From UMGS755 sp045595795 (GTDB taxonomy: Bacteria > Bacillota > Clostridia > UBA1381 > UBA9506): a DNA stretch of 50,236 bases. Positions 41,095-48,600 of this stretch are shown here, one piece after another. The notes under the pieces are model-generated. The model was given only the letters and a program-made list of their open reading frames with translations, did not search any database and was not told the origin of the DNA. A program made the position numbers and the translations under genes. Where the stretch lies: NCBI GenBank assembly GCA_045595795.1, contig JAZOBC010000034.1:1-50236 (forward strand), given 5' to 3'. Position 1 is the stretch's first letter, and the number at the start of each line of letters is the position of its first letter.

Positions 41095-41136
41095 CAAAAC
41101 AACTCCTAAAACACGCTATTTTTTGACAAGTTTATG

Positions 41137-41165
41137 TTGAAAAACATGGTATTAAATATTATTAT
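41137..41165 (+). promoter_or_regulatory. Promoter of the creatininase-like/glycosidase operon
   Basis: TTGAAA (41137-41142) and TATTAT (41160-41165) with a 17-bp spacer. A further TATAAT at 41173-41178 has no suitable -35 box. The -10 box overlaps the -10 box of the opposing AraC promoter. Confidence 0.65.
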
Positions 41166-41189
41166 AGCATGATATAATGCACTTGTCAA
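41161..41189 (-). promoter_or_regulatory. Consensus promoter of the AraC gene
   Basis: On the minus strand TTGACA (41189-41184) and TATAAT (41166-41161) are both perfect and 17 bp apart. The -35 box lies in the right arm of the inverted repeat, so a protein bound there would block it. Confidence 0.8.
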
Positions 41190-41212
41190 AAATTATAAAA
41201 AGGATGATGAAA

Positions 41213-41947
41213 ATGAGTTTTAACATGGAATGTGGTTACCCTCGCGAAGCAGAAAAAGCAAAGGCAGAACATTGGCCGGTCTTAATTCCCGTTGGCACAA
41301 TGGAATATCATAGCACGCATTGCCCTTATGGTTGCGATACCTTAGTGGCAGCAGGCATTGCCCGAGAGATTGCCAAGAGAATTAATGCAATCGTTATGCC
41401 TCCCATTTGGTATGGCGTTGCAAGCTATGCCGTTGGCGGTCCCGAAACCAACACCATTCAAGTCAATTGCGATATTTTCGAAGATTATATTTACAGCATT
41501 TTAAAATCTCTCTTTATGAGTGGCTTTAACAGAAATATTTATCTGATTCTCGCCCATCAGACCGAGGACTATCTGCCCATGACGCTCGTCTGCATGAAAG
41601 CCGCTAAAAAGCTGACTTTTGAATATTTAGATGAGACAAAAGGTTATGGCTGGTGGGGCAAAAATGAGAACAAGGAATTTTACGAAAATCTATCTGCCGA
41701 GGACAATCCATGGAATTGGATTCGGGTTCTTCGTGGGGTTTCTGAGGCAGGCTTACCCGGTGACCACGCCGGTAAATACGAATGTTCTGACCTTGAATAT
41801 TTATTCCCCGGCACAATTAAGTTAGAGCGTCTTTCTGAAACAGACGACTGGTTTGCTCAAAGCGCATCGGAAATGAGTGTGGAATTAGGCGAAAGACATA
41901 TGACCCAAACCGTGAATTCGATCATTAAAATGATGCAGGAAAAATAA
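41213..41947 (+). CDS. Creatininase family hydrolase-like protein
   Basis: A 244-residue protein of the creatininase fold (metal-dependent amidohydrolases). The first metal motif reads IPVGTMEYHSTHCPYGCDT, with the Glu, His and Asp ligands in place. The usual NGHGGN is replaced by LAHQTE, keeping only His, and the third motif is GDHAGKYECS with His and Glu kept. The enzyme may be active with an unusual pocket; creatinine itself is an unlikely substrate. AAAAGGA lies about 8 nt before the ATG at 41213, which is preferred over 41177, 41204 and 41207. The glycosidase-like gene follows 15 nt later. Confidence 0.8.
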   Translation: MSFNMECGYPREAEKAKAEHWPVLIPVGTMEYHSTHCPYGCDTLVAAGIAREIAKRINAIVMPPIWYGVASYAVGGPETNTIQVNCDIFEDYIYSILKSLFMSGFNRNIYLILAHQTEDYLPMTLVCMKAAKKLTFEYLDETKGYGWWGKNENKEFYENLSAEDNPWNWIRVLRGVSEAGLPGDHAGKYECSDLEYLFPGTIKLERLSETDDWFAQSASEMSVELGERHMTQTVNSIIKMMQEK

Positions 41948-41962
41948 GAAAGGAAAAGACAT

Positions 41963-44080
41963 ATGCTCCAAATAGAAAAACCCTTTGATTTTAAAAAAGA
42001 ACTGCTGCAAATCCATAAAAAAGGGACACGCGATTTTAGCAGAAAGCCAACTGAAGATGAATTTGTTTTTACTGACGGTGTGAGAATTGTTGTGCCAAGA
42101 GAAGATGAGAAAAAAATCATTGCCACCGCGGTCAAAGACTTCATAGACTATCTGTTTGTCTCCATGGAAATCCCGGCAGCTATGGCGTATAGCTGTCCCG
42201 AGGACTGCCAAGCAGTTTATCTGTCTGTTTCAAAGGATGTTGATCCTGAGGCACAGGGCTACATGGGGTATTCTGTAAACATCTGCCAAAACAGTATTTC
42301 CATTATTGGCTATGATGAAGTCGGTGTCGCACAGGCCTTGTTCTTCTTAGAGGATTTAATGAATCTGCGTAAGTCACCTTTTTTGAAAATCGGTGTATAT
42401 AACCGCAAATCCTTATTTGATTATCGTTCCACCCATTCACCCTTTGGCATGTTTGAATATCCGGAGGAAGCCTTTGCGTTAATGGCACACAGAGGCTATA
42501 ATACCATTTCTCTTTGGCTCAAAGATGGCTGCAGCACCCTCCGTGGCGATTTTATTGATTTAAACCTCATCGGTCAGCGTGCCGAAAAATGGGGCATTCA
42601 ATTAGTTGCAGAGTTATATGCGCCGCATAACGTTCATCCTAACGACCCTGGTGCTCAGGAATTTTATGACGATCTATATGGTGATCTATTCAAAAACTGT
42701 CCCATGCTGGCCGGTGTTTACTTAGTTGGTGAATCCAACCAGTTCCAAAGCCGCGACCCCAGAGTCGGCAAAACACCATATGAAAAAAACTTTGTTGAAA
42801 ACATTCCCACAGGCAAAATGCCACCAGGCTGGTGGCCTTGTGAAGATTTCCCCCTTTTTGCCGGCATGGTGCAAAAGGCAGTAAAAAAAGCAAACCCAAG
42901 CGCATTTGTAACTGTTTGTTCATATAACTGGGGCTACGCGCCGGAGGAAGACCGTCTCAAATTGATTAACAATCTGCCCGAAGGCATACATTTCTGTGCA
43001 ACCTGGGATATGTTCCACCGCTATCTGCGCGACGATACTTCTTTCTATATTGCCGACTATACGCTGCAGTTTGCCGGTCCCGGCAACTATTTTGCCAGTG
43101 AAGCAATGGCGGCTCAAAAACGCGGCATCCACATGACCACCATCGCCAACACCGCCGGCCGCACATGGGATTTCGGCGTGATTCCTTATGAGCCTATGTC
43201 AACACAATGGATCAAACGATTTGAGGGAATGCAAAAGGCACACCGGGAGTGGAATCTATCCGGCGTGATTGAAAACATTCATTATGGTTTTCATCCTTCC
43301 ATTATCGGCGATTTGGAAAAGTGGGCATTTTTTACTCCCTATAAGCCACTTAGGGAAATACTGGACGATTTGCTGATTCGTGATTTTGAAGAAAACGCAA
43401 GCTTAGTCGGCAAGGCAATGGAAGCTTTCAGCGAGGCTATTACCCATTACCCCACAACCGAGGATGATCAATATGGTGTGTTCCGCATCGGTCCTGCTTA
43501 TCCCTTTTGGGTAAGAACACCGCCCACAGAAGGCAAAAAACCGGACAGGCGCCATGCCATGTGGGGTAATGCCATTTACAGCAGCGAATATGCAGCCAAT
43601 AACATTCCCAGTTCCCGTGATTCTGCTGAATCCATGCCCGGTAAGCGCATTTATGTTGAGCTGAAATCCGTCAGAAAAATGTGTGAGTTAATCTTAGAAG
43701 GTGTAAAAATTCTGGAATCCTGCCAACATCCCAACGACAATTTGCTCAGGCTGTTGAATTTAGCGCGATTTATGTATCGCACAACGGTTTCTGACATCCA
43801 CATTAAGGAATTGCACATATTAAAGAAAAAACTCGGTATTGCAGAAACATCAGAAGAAAATGAACAGCTTATCAGCGAAATCGAAGAACTGATGCTGCGC
43901 GAGCGCAAAAATACAGAAGATACTATTCCTCTTGTGCAGCTTGATTCCCGGCTCGGTTGGGAACCAAGCATGGAATATACCACCGACGAAGAGGGGCTTA
44001 GATGGAAACTCCGTCAGGTTGATTATGAACTAACGCACACCATTCCCGTTTATAAAAAAGCAAATCAGTTAACTCAATAA
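41963..44080 (+). CDS. Glycoside hydrolase-like protein (GH20/GH67-type domain plan), cytoplasmic
   Basis: A 705-residue protein without signal peptide. Residues about 85-140 resemble the small alpha/beta domain before the catalytic barrel in GH20, GH67 and GH84 enzymes (YMGYSVNICQNSISIIGYDE, GVAQALFFLEDL). A TIM-barrel-like region follows (about 150-470: FDYRSTHSPFGMF, MAHRGYNTISLWLKDG, LAGVYLVGESNQ, VTVCSYNWGY, GVIENIHYGFHPS). The C-terminal 200 residues are helical. I cannot fix the family or the catalytic acids; Glu in GVYLVGESNQ and Asp in CATWDMF are candidates. Co-transcribed with the creatininase-like gene, it probably acts on an imported oligosaccharide. Confidence 0.7.
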   Translation: MLQIEKPFDFKKELLQIHKKGTRDFSRKPTEDEFVFTDGVRIVVPREDEKKIIATAVKDFIDYLFVSMEIPAAMAYSCPEDCQAVYLSVSKDVDPEAQGYMGYSVNICQNSISIIGYDEVGVAQALFFLEDLMNLRKSPFLKIGVYNRKSLFDYRSTHSPFGMFEYPEEAFALMAHRGYNTISLWLKDGCSTLRGDFIDLNLIGQRAEKWGIQLVAELYAPHNVHPNDPGAQEFYDDLYGDLFKNCPMLAGVYLVGESNQFQSRDPRVGKTPYEKNFVENIPTGKMPPGWWPCEDFPLFAGMVQKAVKKANPSAFVTVCSYNWGYAPEEDRLKLINNLPEGIHFCATWDMFHRYLRDDTSFYIADYTLQFAGPGNYFASEAMAAQKRGIHMTTIANTAGRTWDFGVIPYEPMSTQWIKRFEGMQKAHREWNLSGVIENIHYGFHPSIIGDLEKWAFFTPYKPLREILDDLLIRDFEENASLVGKAMEAFSEAITHYPTTEDDQYGVFRIGPAYPFWVRTPPTEGKKPDRRHAMWGNAIYSSEYAANNIPSSRDSAESMPGKRIYVELKSVRKMCELILEGVKILESCQHPNDNLLRLLNLARFMYRTTVSDIHIKELHILKKKLGIAETSEENEQLISEIEELMLRERKNTEDTIPLVQLDSRLGWEPSMEYTTDEEGLRWKLRQVDYELTHTIPVYKKANQLTQ

Positions 44081-44125
44081 AAAAGGCTGTAGCAAGATCT
44101 TTTCGTCTTGTTACAGCCTTTTTCT
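44079..44125. terminator. Bidirectional terminator between glycosidase-like gene and MATE gene
   Basis: AAAAAGGCTGTAGCAAGA (44080-44097) pairs with TCTTGTTACAGCCTTTTT (44106-44123), with one wobble pair, and has A- and T-runs at the ends. It serves two convergent genes. Confidence 0.92.
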
Positions 44126-45468
44126 TATGATAATAAATATTTTTTTCGATAGCAATAATACGGAATCACAACAAGCAAAAAGGCGGCTATCCAAGAGACC
44201 GGTTCAATGTAATAAAAAACCTCTGTTCCCAGCCACGGAACCACCAGCTTACCCATGCCCACCCGGGCACAAAACTCGGCAATACCACCAATCATAGACC
44301 AAATAGAAATCCCCATAGCCGGCAACACATTGCGGTATACATAAATGACATACAAAATTACCAGAGAATAACACATGTATTTTAAATAACGCCAGCCCAC
44401 TTCCATGGCCTCCACGCCGCCCTCCTTAGAAACATCTAAGAACATGGACAAAATCGTTTTGCCGAACAAAAGCATTAAAACTGCCACAATCACTGACAAA
44501 CCGGCAGACAGAATAATGCCTGTTTTAACCCCCTGCAAAACCCGCTTTTTGTTGCCTGCACCATAGTTTTGTGCAAAAAAAGTGGAAAATGCAATGCCTA
44601 AAGAAATCGCACTGCTCTCTAAAAAGCCATAAACCTTATTAAGAGCTGTATAACCTGCCACGAAGAAGCTACCCTGCAAATTAATCGTAGACTGCAAAAT
44701 AATGCCACTGAGCGCAATGACAATGCTTTGTATGGCCAGGGGCATACCAAAAGACATCAGCCGCTTCAACATCATAAAATCCGGCTTCCACGCCTCTTTC
44801 CCAAGTCGCACAAAAGAAATTTTTCGAATTTGCAAAAGACAATAGTAAAAAGAAACAACCTGAGATAAAACCGATGCCAAGGCTGCACCGAAAACGCCCC
44901 AGTGAAACACCATAACAAATAACAAGTCTAAACCAATATTTAAAATAGCTGCAATCGCAACACCTATCAAGGGAGACTTTCCATCTCCAAAGGCACGCAA
45001 AATGGCAGATGTCAAATTATATGCCATTACAATCAATGTGCCTGAAATCATAGTTAACAAATAGACCGATGCATCTCCTATGATATCTGTCGGTGTATCT
45101 AAAAGCCGTAAAATCGGTTTGGCGGATATAAGTCCCGCCACCGTCAGAACGCCACCCACAAGCACGCACAGAATGGTTGACATGGCAATGGTTTTGTTCA
45201 TATCTTCGTAGTTCTGCTCGCCAAAATATCTGGAAACAAAGATGGAAAAGCCTTGTGCCAAGGCAGTAACCGACCACAAAATCAACCAATAGGTCCAGTC
45301 CGCAGACCCAACTGCTGCCAAGGCTCTGACGCCCACCCCACGACCAACAATCGCTGCATCCACCATCATATAAACTTGCTGCCCCAAATTTGTGATAATC
45401 AAAGGAAGCGCAAACCGCATAATCAGCTTTGCAGGATTTCCCTGCGTCATATCAAGAGTTCTTGCCAT
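44125..45468 (-). CDS. MATE family efflux transporter
   Basis: Cation-driven multidrug/toxin exporter of the cytoplasmic membrane. The 447-residue protein has about 12 membrane segments in two related halves. Family marks include MTQGNPAKLIMRFALPLIITN at the N-terminus (longer than quoted), QQVYMMVDAAIVGRGVGVRALAAVG and GYTALNKVYGFLESSAISLGIAFSTF in parts, and QNYGAGNKKRVLQG. The ATG at 45468 has AAGGTGAG upstream and starts MARTLDMTQGN. The substrate cannot be told. It stands alone with its own promoter. Confidence 0.94.
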   Translation of the reverse strand: MARTLDMTQGNPAKLIMRFALPLIITNLGQQVYMMVDAAIVGRGVGVRALAAVGSADWTYWLILWSVTALAQGFSIFVSRYFGEQNYEDMNKTIAMSTILCVLVGGVLTVAGLISAKPILRLLDTPTDIIGDASVYLLTMISGTLIVMAYNLTSAILRAFGDGKSPLIGVAIAAILNIGLDLLFVMVFHWGVFGAALASVLSQVVSFYYCLLQIRKISFVRLGKEAWKPDFMMLKRLMSFGMPLAIQSIVIALSGIILQSTINLQGSFFVAGYTALNKVYGFLESSAISLGIAFSTFFAQNYGAGNKKRVLQGVKTGIILSAGLSVIVAVLMLLFGKTILSMFLDVSKEGGVEAMEVGWRYLKYMCYSLVILYVIYVYRNVLPAMGISIWSMIGGIAEFCARVGMGKLVVPWLGTEVFYYIEPVSWIAAFLLVVIPYYCYRKKYLLS

Positions 45469-45506
45469 AACAAATCTCACCTTTAATGAAAAATTCAGCC
45501 ATGGTC

Positions 45507-45535
45507 ATTATACTATATTTAAATAGTTTTTTCAA
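45507..45535 (-). promoter_or_regulatory. Promoter of the MATE gene
   Basis: On the minus strand TTGAAA (45535-45530) and TATAAT (45512-45507) have a 17-bp spacer and lie about 40 nt before the start codon. Confidence 0.85.
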
Positions 45536-45559
45536 CCATAAAGAACTCCTTTTGTCATT

Positions 45560-45595
45560 AAAAAGAAAGAACGCATTGCATATAACAACGCGTTC
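45560..45595 (-). terminator. Terminator of the heparinase-like gene
   Basis: On the minus strand GAACGCGTTG (45595-45586) pairs with CAATGCGTTC (45578-45569) with one wobble, followed by TTTCTTTTT. It starts 9 nt after the stop codon at 45604. Confidence 0.85.
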
Positions 45596-45603
45596 TCAAA
45601 ATT

Positions 45604-48600
45604 TTATTTAATTTCCATAGGAATTTCGATGGGAACTAAATCGTCCTTCACCCACTTAAAGATCTTAATCGTATCCCCTGCTTTTACCTCTGCTGAGAGT
45701 TCTGCAGCATAGGTTAAGCCATCTGCGCTTGTTGCCACCTTGGTATCAAGCAAGCATTGATCTGCACCGTAATGTGCAACGACCACATAAGGCACTTTTG
45801 CAGCATCGCTGGAACCATAGCACACTTTAATGGTTTTTTTGCCCGTTCCCAGATTTATCCCCTCAGTGTAAGCAGCGCCATCAATCAGCACATAATTTTT
45901 AAAGGTTTCAAACTGAACAGTTTTGGAAACGAAACCGTCCGAGAAGGTTACATCAATTTTTGCAACATTTGCTGCAGCAGTTGCCGTCAGCTTGTTGCCG
46001 GCTGTGCTAAAGCCTGTAGCTGCTGTGGTAACTGTCAGATTGCTGACTGCGCTGCCGTCACTGTAGGTTGCCGTCATGGTATAGTCCTTAGAACCTATAC
46101 CAGGAATTTCTATCTTTGTAACCTCGGGAACGATTGCAATCTCATCGCCTGTACACAGAACGGCGTTGCGAATAGGTGCACCGAATTTGATGGATGTAGG
46201 AGCATTGGTGCTGGCACCTATAAGCTTTCTGGTTGTTTTCAACACCCACTCATCTCCCTCCTTAACGCTGAGAGAGTAAAGTCCGGTTGTCATGTCAAAG
46301 GTTAACTCAAAATCAGTCCACTCACCGTAGGGAGCAGAGCCAAAATAGTTCGCACGAGGACTCGTAGACACACCGTTTTCATTATAATATGTGTAGAATG
46401 CCTTTTGTCCCACGCTTATACGAATGATTGTCAGCGGGCTACCTGCTGCGTCAAGTGCATGAATGAAATCGCCTTCTTCTGTTCCAGCCCAGTTATATTG
46501 ACCCTTTAAGGTCACCGTACCACATTTTGCAGCAACGTCGCCAAGGTCAACCGTAACAGGAGCTGCCATCGTTGCCGTTGTGAAATCCTTGCCAGCACTG
46601 ATGAAGTCTGCATTCACGAGTTTAACCGTTTTTACATTATAAATCTTTCCGCTTGCATTTTTCGCAATAATATCAAATGTGGGTGCCTCTGCGCTTGAAG
46701 AAATCATCAGCACGTTGTTTTCTACTTTCACGCCGCTAACAGCTTTTGAAAGTGAAAGCACTGCATCATTCACCGCTGCACCATTCTCTATTACGGTGTA
46801 AGGTATCTTGCTGAATTTACCCTCTTCGGGAATTACTAAAGTTTCAGGACCGTTTAATGCATAGGGAGATACATAGTCTGTACCTGTATAAATCTGAACA
46901 TCGTCAACCTTCAAGCCTATACCCAGGGTTTTCAAGCAGGTAGCTGTCGAGATCATCTGATAATTCGTGAAAGCCTTATTGCCGTTCACTGTGACGGTGT
47001 ATTTTCCTTTCGTTGTCGCACTTGCATTTGTAAAATCCAAATCAATCTGCAAGTCATTCCAACCAATAACAAATCCTACATTACTCATAACGGGAGGAGA
47101 CGTATAAGTACCATCACTATTAAAATATGACTGCAATTCATGTGCACCTGCGTTTCTCGGTCCGAATCTAAAAAGTTCATCATTGCCGGCACTGCCAAGG
47201 GCATTGATAGTCGTATTTAAGTCTCCACCTTCATACAAAATCCTCATTTTAATTGTGAGGCGTTTTGCATTTTGAGCTGCAGTGCCTAAATCAACCTGAT
47301 ACAGGCTTTGCTTGCCCCAAGCAACTGTTCCGGTTGCATACTTGTTGCCACTTTCCTCTTTGGTAACCGTACCGGTTGCAGTGCTTGCAGCAATCGGAGA
47401 AGTGGTAACTTTTGCACCTTCTGCCAAACCTTCAAAATCTTCATAATAAACAGTGGGCTGAACTGTCACCGTCTTTTCCCCATAAATCGTGCCGTTTGAA
47501 CCGGTTGCCTTTAAGGTAAAGCTGCCGTTTTTTACAATAGAGCCATAAACAATCAAGCTGTTATTTTCAATGGCAATACCCTCAGGTAGATTCGTGGAAG
47601 ATAAGGTGATGCCACTAACCTGATTGCCGTCTAAATCCATAACCTTGTAGTCAAGCTTTGCGATTTTGCCTGCAGTGGGAGCTAAAATACTCTCAGAGCC
47701 AACAATATTAAAGCTACTACTGCAAGGCGTATCCGAATAAATTTTTACATCGTCAACCTTCAAGCCTATACCCAGGGTTTTCAAGCAGGTAGCTGTCGAG
47801 ATCATCTGATAATCCGTGAAAGCCTTATTGCCATTCACTGTTACGGTGTATTTTCCTTTCGTTGTCGAACTTGCATTTGTAAAATCCAAATCAATCTGCA
47901 AGTCATTCCAACCAATAACAAATCCTACATTACTCATAACGGGAGGAGACGTATAAGTACCATCACTATTAAAATATGACTGCAATTCATGTGCACCAGC
48001 GTTTCTCGGTCCGAATCTAAAAAGTTCATCATTGCTGCCACTGCCAAGGGCATTGATATTCGTATTTAAGTCTCCACCTTCGTACAAAATCCTCATTTTA
48101 ATTGTGAGGCGTTTTGCATTCTGAGCTGCAGTGCCTAAATCAACCTGATACAGGCTTTGGTTGCCCCAAGCAACTGCTCCGGTCGCATATTTGTTACCAC
48201 TTGCCTCTTTAGCAACCGTACCGGTTGCAGTACTTGCAACAATCGGCGAAGTTGTAACTGCTGCGCCCTCTTGCAAATCTTCAAAATCTTCATGTGCAAC
48301 AAGGTAGTTTGCATAGTCCTCAAATTCACGAATCGGTTTTAGCGTATCAAGACTGAATTCCTTCGTCACATCCTCATTGTAGGGTGTTAAAAGAAGTGCA
48401 AGTGTAGGACTTGTGACACCGGTTACATGAACTGCCAGCTTAGAAAAAGCGCTGTTATCAGCACGACCCGGAACATCAGGAGAACCGGGAAGCGGATCAG
48501 CAGCCATTTTAAGCAAGGTACCGTTTGCCGGTGAAAGAAGCTTTGCACGCATTTTCTTTCCGCCTTGAGTCAGAACAGCACTTTTTCCATCTGCTGCCAC

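Larger units (their letters stand above)
41119..41192. promoter_or_regulatory. Spaced inverted repeat, candidate operator
   Basis: TTTTTTGACAAG (41119-41130) and CTTGTCAAAAA (41182-41192) are inverted copies with centres about 60 bp apart, close to six helical turns. They bracket both divergent promoters. This would suit two AraC sites joined by a loop; the binding protein is inferred from the adjacent gene. Confidence 0.45.

Noticed and set aside
45757..46305. 182-codon plus-strand frame within the lyase gene
   Set aside because: It is antisense to repetitive coding sequence, has no ribosome binding site and resembles no protein.
46898..48293. Repeats as CRISPR or transposon copies
   Set aside because: The copies are long, in frame and encode protein modules; there are no short regular spacers or inverted ends.
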